DNA of 64,000 nt from Actinomyces sp. Lineage in GTDB: Bacteria > Actinomycetota > Actinomycetes > Actinomycetales > Actinomycetaceae. Under the pieces are notes generated by a model. It saw nothing but the letters and a program-made list of their open reading frames with translations, did not search any database and was not told the DNA's origin. Position 1 is the first letter of the stretch. Every line of letters starts with the position of its first letter. The translations under genes were made by a program, and so were the position numbers. Shown piece after piece: positions 53,434 to 61,992 of the stretch. The stretch is taken from the NCBI GenBank assembly GCA_022649165.1, contig JALCNR010000006.1, positions 62,001 to 126,000 of the forward strand, given 5' to 3'.

Positions 53434-54438
53434 ATGAGAGCCACACACCATCTCATCGCCGCCCTGAGTGCGGCGGCACTGTCTGTCGCAGGCCTCGCGG
53501 CCTGCTCCGACTCCGGATCGTCGGGCGCCTCTTCGGGAGATGCGGGGAGCTCAGGCGGGGGTGACACCTACATCGCCGTGGTGGCGAAGGGCTATGCCAG
53601 CCCGTTCTGGGCGGCTGTGAAGTCGGGATCGGAAGATGCGGCGAAGGACCTCGGCATCTCGATCACCTTCAACGGCCCCGACACGGAGACGGACACCCCG
53701 CGTCAGAACGACCAGCTGAACCAGGCCCTGGTGAAGAGGCCGGCGGCCCTGGTCTTCGCCGCGCTGGACTCGACGGCGCAGGCCTCCGTGCTCCAGCAGT
53801 TCAAGGACGCGAACATCCCGGTCGTCGCCTTCGACTCCGGCGTCCCGGGCTCGGACATCCCGGTCACGACCGTGGCCACCGACAACAAGGCGGCCGCGGC
53901 AAAGGGCGCCGAGGAGCTGTCCGATCTGCTCGGCGCCAAGGGAAAGGTCGCCATCATCTGCCACTCGCAGACGTCGGTCACCGGTCAGGATCGCGAGCAG
54001 GGATTCCGGGACTGGATCGCGGAGAACGCTCCGGACGTCGAGATCGTGGACGTCCAGTACAACAACTCCGACCAGGCGGTGGCCCAGCAGCAGGCGGCGG
54101 CGATCCTGCAGGCGCATCCGGACCTCAACGGCATCTTCGCGACGGATGACGACGGCGCGGTGGCCGCGGCCCAGGCGGTCAAGACCGCTGGACGCACGGA
54201 CGCGGTGAAGGTCGTCGGCTTTGACTCCGGCGCTCCGCAGATCGAGCTGATCAAGGAGGGCGTGATCGCGGGTTCGATCACGCAGAACCCCTACCAGATG
54301 GGCTACGACGCCGTGAAGACGGCCCTCGACGTCGTCAACGGGAAGGCGCCGGCGGAGGAGTTCATGGACTCGGGCTTCTACTGGTACGACGCCACGAACC
54401 TGGAGGACCCCGAGATCCAGAAGGCGGTCTACGAGTGA
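53434..54438 (+). CDS. Sugar-binding lipoprotein of the CUT2 importer (probable inositol)
   Basis: 334 aa. Signal peptide with lipobox LAAC (C24), a Ser/Gly linker, then a type I periplasmic-binding fold: 'YIAVVAKGYASPFWAAVKSG', 'ALVFAALDSTAQASVL', 'GIFATDDDGAVAAAQAV' and 'VKVVGFDSGAPQIELIKEG'. This matches the IbpA/RbsB group. 61 bp after the permease. Its place inside the iol island, together with the dehydrogenase gene upstream, makes an inositol the best guess. A terminator follows. Confidence 0.92.
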   Translation: MRATHHLIAALSAAALSVAGLAACSDSGSSGASSGDAGSSGGGDTYIAVVAKGYASPFWAAVKSGSEDAAKDLGISITFNGPDTETDTPRQNDQLNQALVKRPAALVFAALDSTAQASVLQQFKDANIPVVAFDSGVPGSDIPVTTVATDNKAAAAKGAEELSDLLGAKGKVAIICHSQTSVTGQDREQGFRDWIAENAPDVEIVDVQYNNSDQAVAQQQAAAILQAHPDLNGIFATDDDGAVAAAQAVKTAGRTDAVKVVGFDSGAPQIELIKEGVIAGSITQNPYQMGYDAVKTALDVVNGKAPAEEFMDSGFYWYDATNLEDPEIQKAVYE

Positions 54439-54475
54439 CCGCCGGCCATCGGTGGCCTCCCGCAGGTGAATGACA

Positions 54476-54510
54476 AGGGGTGGTCCGGGCCCTGGGCCCG
54501 GACCACCCCT
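54476..54510. terminator. Hairpin terminator after the importer operon
   Basis: 54476-54492 and 54494-54510 are perfectly complementary; allowing a 5-nt loop gives a 15-bp stem. Confidence 0.75.
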
Positions 54511-54637
54511 GATCCGTGCCTCCGCGGATGCCGGGGATCGTCCTCGGACGGCGGCGGGCGCGATCCGGCCGCTCCTCCCGCGATCTCCGCCGGTCCGGGG
54601 CGGGTGGGTCCGGTTGTGCTCCTCGTGATGAGCCGGG
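54511..54637. other. Intergenic stretch, no gene recognised
   Basis: GC-rich spacer between the importer terminator and the small frame that follows; no promoter, repeat or coding signal stands out. Confidence 0.35.
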
Positions 54638-54805
54638 GTGTCCGCGGCGGCATGGGAGGTCGCCGTCCAGGCGGCCGGCGCTCGCGTGCGCCACGATGGC
54701 CGCGGGCTCGCGGCGTGGGGAGGATTCGTCGGCGAGTACGACCCCTCGACGGCCACGATCGTCCTGCACGAGGGGGCCCTGCGGCGACTCAGGGCGCGGG
54801 GATGA
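54638..54805 (+). CDS. Possible gene remnant or small protein, 55 aa
   Basis: From GTG 54638 a short frame reads with natural-looking composition ('AWEVAVQAAGARVRHDG', 'WGGFVGEYDPSTATIVLHEG') rather than the Arg/Pro-rich pattern of shadow frames. It has no good ribosome site, an in-frame stop just upstream (54629-54631), and its end overlaps the 3' end of the convergent transaldolase gene by 17 nt. It may be the C-terminal remnant of a deleted gene. I do not recognise it. Confidence 0.25.
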   Translation: MSAAAWEVAVQAAGARVRHDGRGLAAWGGFVGEYDPSTATIVLHEGALRRLRARG

Positions 54806-55868
54806 GGATGTCGCGGACCAGGGAGTCGAGCTTCGCGTCGGCGTCGAGGAACTGGCGCAGCGTCTTGGCGGTGGGGCCGAAGGAGATGAACTCGTCGACC
54901 GTCATGCCGTCCTCGTCATAGGCGCGGGAGAAGTCCGGGATGCGGCGCAGCTGCTCGATGTAATGGGGATCCACCGGCACCTGCATGCGGGCGACGGGCT
55001 GGTAGTCGGAGTCGTTGATGATCTTCTGCCACTTGAACGGCGGGGAGACCACGACGTCGCCGCCCTGGAACTCCGACCACTGGAGGACGTTGCGGAATGC
55101 CGCGGAGAGGAGGCGGGACCGGAATCCCCGTTCCTGGAAGATGCCGTAGGCCTTCTTGAAGGTGGCGATGCCGGCCCACTCCAGAGCGGAGGGATCGAGG
55201 TAGATGCCGTCGCGGGCGACCACCGACTTCAGCCAGTCGTCCAGGCGGCCGACCATGATGGTGACGACGGGTCCCATCCCGGAGGTGTCCAGACCCTCCT
55301 TGTCGCGTCGCTGGAGCCCGCGCTCGATGGCCTCCGCGGCGCGGACGGCCTGGGGGACGGAGAAGGACACTGTGACGTTGACGGACACGCCGCGGTAGGT
55401 GGCGTCCTCGATCGCCGCGATGCCGGTGCTCGTGGCGGGGATCTTCACGACGATGTTCGGCGCCATCTCGGAGAACTCGACGGCCTGGTCGGCCAGGTGC
55501 TTCGCATCGCGGTGGAAACGCGGATCCGTCTGCACCGACAGGCGCCCGTTGCGGCCCTTGTGCGCGGCGAAGGCCGGCTCCAGCAGCTTGGCGGCCTCGA
55601 TCGAGAGGTCCTTGACGGCGCGCCATCCGATCTCGGACTCGCTCCACGTGGGGTTCGCCTCGGCGATGGCCCGGATGCGGGGCTCCCAGACATCGGGGTG
55701 CTGGGAGATCGTGGTGTAGGCGATCACCGGGTTGCACGTGGCGCCGACGCCGCCGAAGCTGATCGACTGGCGCAGCTCGTCGAGGTCGGAGGAATCGTTC
55801 CACAGGACGGTGGGAAAGGACTCGGTCGCGGTCTGGAGCGGACCGGGTGTCTGGGTGGGGGTGCTCAC
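54789..55868 (-). CDS. tal: Transaldolase
   Basis: 359 aa. Transfers a dihydroxyacetone unit between sugar phosphates. 'LWNDSSDLDELRQSI' and 'GATCNPVIAYTTI' form the start of the barrel. The Schiff-base Lys is in 'IVVKIPATSTGIAAIE'; 'GVSVNVTVSFSV' and 'MVGRLDDWL' are conserved. GTG 55868 has AGGAGA 4-5 nt upstream. Its upstream region carries two operator-like sites shared with the iol genes, so it seems to belong to the inositol regulon rather than to a pentose-phosphate operon; no transketolase is adjacent. Confidence 0.9.
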   Translation of the reverse strand: MSTPTQTPGPLQTATESFPTVLWNDSSDLDELRQSISFGGVGATCNPVIAYTTISQHPDVWEPRIRAIAEANPTWSESEIGWRAVKDLSIEAAKLLEPAFAAHKGRNGRLSVQTDPRFHRDAKHLADQAVEFSEMAPNIVVKIPATSTGIAAIEDATYRGVSVNVTVSFSVPQAVRAAEAIERGLQRRDKEGLDTSGMGPVVTIMVGRLDDWLKSVVARDGIYLDPSALEWAGIATFKKAYGIFQERGFRSRLLSAAFRNVLQWSEFQGGDVVVSPPFKWQKIINDSDYQPVARMQVPVDPHYIEQLRRIPDFSRAYDEDGMTVDEFISFGPTAKTLRQFLDADAKLDSLVRDILIPAP

Positions 55869-55915
55869 TGGATCTCCTGTGTTCGAACGTTCCGGGCGCG
55901 CCATCGTTGGCGCGG

Positions 55916-55931
55916 ACCGGTCATGACAGAA
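55916..55931. promoter_or_regulatory. Predicted iol operator B2 (tal upstream)
   Basis: ACCGGTCA/TGACAGAA shares the GTCA/TGAC centre of the iolA operator. Lies about 50 bp before the tal start. Confidence 0.35.
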
Positions 55932-55964
55932 CCAGTGAATGACGAATGAGCCGCTTTGTCAAGC

Positions 55965-55980
55965 TTTTGTTCGGACAATT
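55965..55980. promoter_or_regulatory. Predicted iol operator B1 (tal upstream)
   Basis: TTTTGTTC/GGACAATT is nearly identical to the iolC operator. It lies between the GntR gene and tal in an AT-rich patch that probably holds the tal promoter. Confidence 0.55.
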
Positions 55981-56004
55981 AGGGTCGAGATGGGCCGGAC
56001 GGCC

Positions 56005-56799
56005 TCACTCCGCCGTGAGGGTGACCTGGAAGGAGTAGAGCTCGGCGTTGTAGATGTGTGCGCCGTGCTCGACGACGCTCCCGCTCGCGTCGTAGGCGGT
56101 GCGTTCCATCGTCAGCAGCGCGGCCCCCGGTTCGACGCCCAGCTGGTCCGCGTCCTCGGCGGTGGCGTTGCGCGCGCCCACCGACTGGCGGGCGGAGACC
56201 GGGTGGATGCCGCGCTCCTCGAGGCAGGCGTAGAGGCCCTGGGAGCTCAGCTCGGTGAAGGAGGGAGCGATCTTCGCGGGCAGGAGGTTTCTCAGCAGGG
56301 CGAGGCGCCGATCGTTGATCCACCGCCTTCGCTCGATGCTGACGATCTCGGTGTCCACCGGGCATCCGAGGAGCGCCGACTCCTCCTCCTGGGCGAGCTT
56401 GACCTCGTAGCTGAGGACCTCGGTGCGCGGATCGAAACCCGCCTTGACGAGATCGTCGTTGAGGGATGTGAGGGACAGCTGCCGTCTGACATGGGACGGC
56501 GTCACCCGGGTCCCGACCCCCCTTCGGCGGGTGAGCAGACCGCGCCCGACCAGGTCCTGGAGGGCACGGCGCGCGGTGGGGCGTGAGACGCTGAGACGAT
56601 GCGCCATCGAGACCTCGTCCTCGATGAGCTGCCCGGGCTCGAGCCTGCCGGAGGTGATGAGCTCCTCCAGGGGCTGCGCGATCTGGTGGTACAGGGGGAC
56701 CGGAGAGGATCGGTCGAGGTGGATGGCCGGGACGAAGGGCTCGTCCGAGGGGTCGGGGACGGTGGCATCCGAGGAGGAGTGGGGGGAGACGTCCGTCAT
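56005..56799 (-). CDS. GntR/HutC-family regulator, probable iol repressor
   Basis: 264 aa. The N-terminal winged helix (about 28-95) reads 'PLYHQIAQPLEELITSGRL', 'LSVSRPTARRALQDLVGRGLLTRRRG'. The C-terminal UTRA ligand domain begins near 'LTSLNDDLVKAGFDPRTEVL' and has 'ERRRWINDRRLALLRNLLP'. ATG 56799 has GAGGAC 9 nt upstream; longer in-frame starts run into the iolC operator region. It is divergent from iolC and upstream of tal. The repeated palindrome around it and before the other iol units is its likely operator, with an inositol intermediate as inducer, as for C. glutamicum IolR (inference). Confidence 0.88.
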   Translation of the reverse strand: MTDVSPHSSSDATVPDPSDEPFVPAIHLDRSSPVPLYHQIAQPLEELITSGRLEPGQLIEDEVSMAHRLSVSRPTARRALQDLVGRGLLTRRRGVGTRVTPSHVRRQLSLTSLNDDLVKAGFDPRTEVLSYEVKLAQEEESALLGCPVDTEIVSIERRRWINDRRLALLRNLLPAKIAPSFTELSSQGLYACLEERGIHPVSARQSVGARNATAEDADQLGVEPGAALLTMERTAYDASGSVVEHGAHIYNAELYSFQVTLTAE

Positions 56800-56878
56800 T
56801 CGTGGTGTCCTCGTCGTCGATCTGACAGTGCGTGCTGATGCAACAGGGCCGATTGTACGGCAGAAGGGATGCTTGTTG

Positions 56879-56894
56879 TTTTGTTCTGACAAAG
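56879..56894. promoter_or_regulatory. Predicted iol operator C (gntR/iolC divergent promoter)
   Basis: TTTTGTTC/TGACAAAG. Directly downstream, TTGACG and CACACT with a 17-nt spacer form a good promoter for iolC, so the operator sits just before its -35. Confidence 0.6.
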
Positions 56895-56965
56895 ACTTGA
56901 CGAAGGGGTTCCAAACCCCCACACTTGAGGGTGCCACCAGCCCCGTAGACGTGGAAGGACCTCCG

Positions 56966-57955
56966 ATGGCCAGTCCTGGACATTCACCGTTCGACATCCT
57001 CACCATTGGTCGCAGTGGTGTGGACATCTACCCGCTCGACATCAACGTCCCCTTGGAGGATGTCAAGACCTTCGGAAAGTTCCTGGGGGGCTCGCCCACC
57101 AATGTGGCGGTGGCAGGCGCCCGGCTGGGCCACTCGACGGCCGCCATCACCGAGGTCGGCGATGATCCGTTCGGCGTGTTCGTCCGACAGGAGATGCGCC
57201 GCCTGGGCGTCTCCGACGACTACGTCACGGTCAACGGGGAGTTCAAGACCCCAGTGACCTTCTGCGCGATCATCCCCCCCGACGACTTCCCGCTCTACTT
57301 CTACCGGGAGCCCTCGGCCCCCGACCTGCAGCTGACGCCCGCCGAGATCCCCGTCGACGCCGTGCGCGCGGCGCGCATCTTCTGGCTGACCGTCACCGGG
57401 CTGTCGGTGGAGCCCACCCGCTCGGCGCACTTCGCGGCCCTGGATGCGCGAGCGAAGAAGGGTTGGACCGTCGCGGACCTCGACTACCGCGCCATGTTCT
57501 GGGAGGACGAGGCCACGGCCCACGAACAGGTCGAACGGATGCTCTCCCAGGTCAACGTGGCCATCGGCAACCGCGAGGAATGCCGCATCGCCGTGGGCGA
57601 GACCGATCCCGACCGGGCTGCCGACGCGCTCCTGGAGCGCGGCGTGGAGATCGCCGTGGTCAAGCAGGGGCGCCACGGCACTCTGGCCAAGACCCGCGAG
57701 GAACGCGTCGTCGCCCCGATCACGCCGACCCCCGTGTGCAACGGGCTCGGTGCGGGGGACGCGTTCGGCGGTTCCTTCTGCCACGCGCTCCTGGAGGGGA
57801 TGGACCTCGGCCAGGCCGCGCAGTTCGCCTCCGCGGCCGGCGGCATCGTCGCCTCCCGGCTGGAGTGCTCGACGGCGATGCCCACGGCCCAGGAGGTCTC
57901 CGACCTCATCGGGCAGTTCCCCGAGGAGACCAAGCCGACTGTGGAGAAGCGCTGA
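56966..57955 (+). CDS. iolC: 5-dehydro-2-deoxygluconokinase
   Basis: 329 aa. PfkB-family kinase phosphorylating 2-deoxy-5-keto-gluconate in myo-inositol breakdown. 'DILTIGRSGVDIYPLDINVPLEDV' is the IolC start, 'FLGGSPTNVAVAGARLG' the PfkB sugar-binding signature and 'NGLGAGDAFGGSFCHALLEG' the anion hole with catalytic Asp. ATG 56966 has GGAAGGA about 8 nt upstream. First gene of the operon iolC - aldolase - iolB - iolD, divergent from the GntR regulator. Confidence 0.95.
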   Translation: MASPGHSPFDILTIGRSGVDIYPLDINVPLEDVKTFGKFLGGSPTNVAVAGARLGHSTAAITEVGDDPFGVFVRQEMRRLGVSDDYVTVNGEFKTPVTFCAIIPPDDFPLYFYREPSAPDLQLTPAEIPVDAVRAARIFWLTVTGLSVEPTRSAHFAALDARAKKGWTVADLDYRAMFWEDEATAHEQVERMLSQVNVAIGNREECRIAVGETDPDRAADALLERGVEIAVVKQGRHGTLAKTREERVVAPITPTPVCNGLGAGDAFGGSFCHALLEGMDLGQAAQFASAAGGIVASRLECSTAMPTAQEVSDLIGQFPEETKPTVEKR

Positions 57956-57962
57956 TACAGAC

Positions 57963-58826
57963 ATGACCTACATCGAGACAATCACCGAGATCAGGGCCCA
58001 GGCGCCTGGACGCATCGACGCCGCTCTGGCGGCGCGCCCACGTGGCGACCTCAGCCATGCGGGATCCCTGATGGTCATCGCCTGCGACCACCCCGCGCGA
58101 GGCGCCCTGGGCGCAGGTCCTGAGCCGATGGCGATGGCCTCGCGCGAGGACCTCCTCGACCGGTGCGTGACCGCGCTGAACCGTCCCGGAGTCAACGGGT
58201 TCCTGGGGACCGCCGACCTCATCGAGGACCTCGCGCTCCTGGGGGCGCTGGACGGCAAACTCGTCTGGGGCTCCATGAACCGGGTCGGGCTCCAGGGAGC
58301 GTCCTTCGAGATGGACGACCGCTTCGCGGGCTACGACGCGGAGGGCGTCGAGGCGTCCGGCCTCAACGGCGGCAAGATGCTCACCCGGATCAACTACGCC
58401 GATCCGCACACCGCCGACACGCTCGAGGCCGCGGCCCACGCCGTCGACGACCTCTCCTCCCGCGGGCTGACGGCGATGATCGAGCCCTTCATCTCCTCCT
58501 GGGAGTCGGGGCGCATCGTCAACGACCTCTCACCCGAGGCCGTCATGAGGTCCATCGCCATCGCCTCGGGGCTGGGGCGCACCTCGGCCCGGACCTGGCT
58601 GAAACTGCCCTGCGTCGGGGACATGGAGCGCGTCATGGAGGCCACGACGCTGCCCAGCCTCATCCTGGGAGGAGAGGTCTCCTCCGATCCGGAAGCCACC
58701 CGGGCGGCATGGGCGCAGGCGCTCGCGCTGCCCAACGTCCGCGGACTGGTGATCGGCCGGTCCCTCCTGTATCCGCCAGATGACGACGTCGAGGGCGCCG
58801 TCGACCAAGCTGTGGAGCTGCTATGA
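57963..58826 (+). CDS. Cgl0158-family (beta/alpha)8-barrel aldolase
   Basis: 287 aa. 'GSLMVIACDHPARGALG', 'NGFLGTADLIEDLALLGALDGKLVWGSMNR' (read as consecutive blocks) and 'WLKLPCVGDMERVMEATTLP' match the class I aldolase-like protein found between iolC and iolB in C. glutamicum and relatives. It very likely does the IolJ step, cleaving 2-deoxy-5-keto-gluconate 6-phosphate to DHAP and malonate semialdehyde (inference from position). K in 'WLKLP' is the probable Schiff-base Lys. Starts 7 bp after iolC and overlaps iolB (ATGA). Confidence 0.88.
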   Translation: MTYIETITEIRAQAPGRIDAALAARPRGDLSHAGSLMVIACDHPARGALGAGPEPMAMASREDLLDRCVTALNRPGVNGFLGTADLIEDLALLGALDGKLVWGSMNRVGLQGASFEMDDRFAGYDAEGVEASGLNGGKMLTRINYADPHTADTLEAAAHAVDDLSSRGLTAMIEPFISSWESGRIVNDLSPEAVMRSIAIASGLGRTSARTWLKLPCVGDMERVMEATTLPSLILGGEVSSDPEATRAAWAQALALPNVRGLVIGRSLLYPPDDDVEGAVDQAVELL

Positions 58827-59701
58827 GCGAGTCGAAGTACATCATCCGGGCCGGCGAGACGGCGCACGACGCCTACGAGCTCGACCTGACCCCCGAGCGG
58901 GCCGGGTGGGAGTGGTCCTCCCTGCGCGTCGTCCGCCTGGAGGCGGGAGGATCGCTGGACGTGCCGGGCGGGGAGGCGGAGTTCCTCGTCCTGCCCCTGA
59001 GCGGCGGATGCACCGTGACGGTGGACGGCCGGGACATCGCCGTCGAGGGTCGCGAGTCCGTGTTCACGGATATCACGGACTACGCCTACATCCCCCGCCG
59101 CACCGACATCCGTCTGACCAGCGCGGCAGGCGCGCGCATCGCGCTGCCCGGCGCCAGGGCGACGAGGGACCTTCCCGCGCGTTACTGTCCGCGGGGCGAG
59201 GTCGGGACCGCCCTGCGCGGCGCGGGCGACTGCTCCCGCCAGGTCAACAACTACTCGATGGGCAACCCGGTCGAGACCTCTCACCTGCTGGCCTGCGAGG
59301 TTCTCACGCCGGGGGGCGACTGGTCCTCCTACCCGCCCCATAAGCACGACGAGAACACCGCGGAGGAGCGCCAGCTGGAGGAGGTCTACTACTACGAGGT
59401 CCGCGAGGGCCGCGGGGGCGGTCAGGGCTTCGGCATCCAGCGGATCTACCCGTCGCCCGGCCACGACATCGATGTGTGCGCGGAGGTCCGCGGCGGCGAC
59501 GTCGTGGTGATGCCCTACGGGTACCACGGTCCCACTGTCGCGGCTCCCGGCTACGATCTGTACTACCTCAACGTCATGGCCGGTCCCGCCGAGGATGCCG
59601 TGTGGATGATGACCTTCGATCCCGACCATTCGTGGATCCGCGACACCTGGGACGACCAGGTGGTCGACCCCCGCCTGCCCATGACCCCGATGAACGACTG
59701 A
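58823..59701 (+). CDS. iolB: 5-deoxy-glucuronate isomerase
   Basis: 292 aa. Double cupin converting 5-deoxy-glucuronate to 2-deoxy-5-keto-gluconate. 'YPPHKHDENTAEERQLEEVYYYEV' carries the metal-binding HxH and Glu, and 'GDVVVMPYGYHGPTVAAPGYDLYYLNVMAG' the last His. Normal family length. The ATG overlaps the upstream aldolase stop (ATGA). Confidence 0.95.
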   Translation: MSESKYIIRAGETAHDAYELDLTPERAGWEWSSLRVVRLEAGGSLDVPGGEAEFLVLPLSGGCTVTVDGRDIAVEGRESVFTDITDYAYIPRRTDIRLTSAAGARIALPGARATRDLPARYCPRGEVGTALRGAGDCSRQVNNYSMGNPVETSHLLACEVLTPGGDWSSYPPHKHDENTAEERQLEEVYYYEVREGRGGGQGFGIQRIYPSPGHDIDVCAEVRGGDVVVMPYGYHGPTVAAPGYDLYYLNVMAGPAEDAVWMMTFDPDHSWIRDTWDDQVVDPRLPMTPMND

Positions 59702-59778
59702 TGCCGTTCGGAGGCGGACCCGTCACGGCGGCGGGTCCGCACTCCTCCCCGCGGCATCCCCCCACCCCAGGAGAACCC

Positions 59779-61686
59779 ATGAACTCGAATCCGGTCCCCA
59801 CCGTGCGCCTGACCGTCGCCCAGGCCACGATCCGGTTCCTTATCAACCAGTACTCGGAGCGTGACGGCGTCGAACGTCGTTTCGTCACCGGGGCCTTCGG
59901 CATCTTCGGCCACGGCAACGTCGCCGGCCTCGGCCAGGCGCTGCTCCAGAACGAGATCGATCCGGAGCCCGACGGCGGGACGATGCCCTACGTCATGCCC
60001 CGCAACGAGCAGGGCATGGTCCACGCGGCCTCCGCCTACGCCAAGGCCACGAACCGGCTGCAGATCAAGATGTGCACGGCCTCGATCGGCCCCGGCTCGC
60101 TCAATATGGTCACGGGCGCGGCCCTGGCCACCACGAACCGCCTGCCGGTCCTGCTCTTCCCCTCCGACCAGTTCGCCACGCGCTATCCGGATCCGGTGCT
60201 CCAGCAGATCGAGAACCCGCAGACGTTGGACACGACCTGCAATGACGCGTTCCGCCCCGTGGCGGCCTTCTTCGACCGCATCAACCGTCCCGAGCAACTG
60301 CTGCCCAGCCTCATGCAGGCGATGCGCACGCTCACCGACCCCGCCGACGCGGGAGCCGTCGTGCTCGCGATGCCCCAGGACGTCCAGGCCGAGGCCTTCG
60401 ACTTCCCCGTCGAGATGTTCACCAAGCGCGTGTGGCATGTCCGCCGCGCCCCCCTGGACCGCGCGTCCCTGGACCGGGCGGCGGCGGCGATCCGCGCCAG
60501 CAAGCGCCCCATGGTCATCGCCGGCGGCGGTGTCATCTACTCGGAGGCGTCCGAGCAGCTGCGGGCCTTCGCCTCCGCCACGGGCATCCCCGTCGCCGAC
60601 ACCCAGGCCGGCAAGGGCGCGATCAACTTCGATCATCCCCAGTCTGTCGGGGGCGTGGGCTCGACGGGGGGCGACTCCGGCAACCACATCGCCGACAGGG
60701 CCGACCTCGTCATCGGCATCGGGACCCGCTACTCCGATTTCACGACCGCCTCCCGCACGCAGTTCAAGAACCCGGACGTCCGCTTCGTCAACGTCAACGT
60801 CAAACCCTTCGACGCCGTGAAGAACGCGGGGGAGATGCTGGTGGCGGACGCCCGCGAAGCGCTCGAGGCGCTGACCGCGGCCCTGCGCGGCTACCGCGTC
60901 GAGGAGCCCTACGCCGAGGAGGTCGCCCGCGAGAAGGCGGCGTGGCACAAGCGCGTCGACCAGTGCTACCACCTGGACCACGGCCCTCTGCCGGCCCAGA
61001 CGGAGGTCTTCGGCGCGCTCAACGAGATGATGGGGGACGACGACGTCGTCATCAACGCGGCGGGTTCGATGCCGGGCGACCTCCAGGCCCTGTGGCGCGC
61101 GCGCACCCCCGTCCAGTACCACGTCGAATACGCCTTCTCGTGCATGGGGTACGAGATTCCGGCCGCCATGGGCGTCAAGATGGCGCTGCCGGACTCCGAG
61201 GTCGTGGCCATCGTCGGGGACGGGACCTACCAGATGCTGCCCCAGGAGCTGGCGACGGTGTCCCAGGAGGGCATCAAGGTCATCTACGTCCTGCTCCAGA
61301 ACTACGGCTTCGCCTCGATCGGCGCGCTTTCGGAGTCCCACGGCTCCCAGCGCTTCGGCACCCGCTACCGCCAGGGCGGTCCCGGAGCCCACCACAACGA
61401 GGACGGCGCCAAGCTCGACGTCGACATCGCGGCCAATGCGAAGTCATGGGGCATCGACGTCCTCAAGGTGCACACGATCGACGAGTTCAGGCAGGCGTTC
61501 CGCCAGGCCGAGGCCTCCGACCGGGCGACGATGATCCACATCGAGACGGATCTGTACGGTCCGAATCCGCCAGCGTCGTCGTGGTGGGACGTCCCCGTCT
61601 CGCAGACCTCGAGGCTGGAGTCCACGAACCAGGCGTACGCGGCGTACCTGGAGGACAAAGCGGGCCAGCGCCACTATCTGAGGTGA
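59779..61686 (+). CDS. iolD: 3D-(3,5/4)-trihydroxycyclohexane-1,2-dione hydrolase
   Basis: 635 aa. Thiamine diphosphate enzyme opening the ring in myo-inositol catabolism. 'GIFGHGNVAGLGQAL' and 'PYVMPRNEQGMVHAA' (catalytic Glu region) head the N-terminal domain. 'VVAIVGDGTYQMLPQEL' with 'LLQNYGFASIG' is the TPP-Mg motif, and 'HGPLPAQTEVFGALNEM' and 'ESHGSQRFGTRYR' are IolD-specific. ATG 59779 has CAGGAG 6 nt upstream, 77 bp after iolB. Confidence 0.96.
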   Translation: MNSNPVPTVRLTVAQATIRFLINQYSERDGVERRFVTGAFGIFGHGNVAGLGQALLQNEIDPEPDGGTMPYVMPRNEQGMVHAASAYAKATNRLQIKMCTASIGPGSLNMVTGAALATTNRLPVLLFPSDQFATRYPDPVLQQIENPQTLDTTCNDAFRPVAAFFDRINRPEQLLPSLMQAMRTLTDPADAGAVVLAMPQDVQAEAFDFPVEMFTKRVWHVRRAPLDRASLDRAAAAIRASKRPMVIAGGGVIYSEASEQLRAFASATGIPVADTQAGKGAINFDHPQSVGGVGSTGGDSGNHIADRADLVIGIGTRYSDFTTASRTQFKNPDVRFVNVNVKPFDAVKNAGEMLVADAREALEALTAALRGYRVEEPYAEEVAREKAAWHKRVDQCYHLDHGPLPAQTEVFGALNEMMGDDDVVINAAGSMPGDLQALWRARTPVQYHVEYAFSCMGYEIPAAMGVKMALPDSEVVAIVGDGTYQMLPQELATVSQEGIKVIYVLLQNYGFASIGALSESHGSQRFGTRYRQGGPGAHHNEDGAKLDVDIAANAKSWGIDVLKVHTIDEFRQAFRQAEASDRATMIHIETDLYGPNPPASSWWDVPVSQTSRLESTNQAYAAYLEDKAGQRHYLR

Positions 61687-61756
61687 GCGCCGGGGCCGGG
61701 ACCCGGCGCCCCCGCCGTGTGAGGGCGAGGCGGGTCCGAGGTCCCGGCCTGGGATC

Positions 61757-61793
61757 GGGGGCGGGCGGACGTCGAGGGCGTTCGCCCGCCCCC
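61757..61793 (+). terminator. Terminator after iolD
   Basis: GGGGGCGGGCG (61757-61767) pairs with CGCCCGCCCCC (61783-61793) around a 15-nt loop, followed by TTT. It splits iolA into a separate transcription unit with its own operator. Confidence 0.65.
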
Positions 61794-61877
61794 TTTGCCA
61801 TGTCCGGTCAGGCGGCATGCCCGCTCCGCCCCCGGTCGAGGAGGGATCGGGGCGTCCGAGGTGACCAATTGTCCCTT

Positions 61878-61893
61878 CTTTGTCATGACAAAG
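61878..61893. promoter_or_regulatory. Predicted iol operator D (iolA promoter)
   Basis: CTTTGTCA/TGACAAAG, a perfect 16-bp palindrome and the best member of the set. ATGACA inside it and TAAAGT (61908-61913) 17 nt later form a plausible promoter, so a bound repressor would cover the -35. ATTGTCCC at 61868-61875 is an extra half-site. Confidence 0.65.
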
Positions 61894-61992
61894 AGCCTGC
61901 ATGGGACTAAAGTAGGAGAAGCCGCGGCGGGGACCCCGCCGGGATCGGCCGACGCAATTCGACGACGAAACGGCAACAAGGAGATCCGGACA

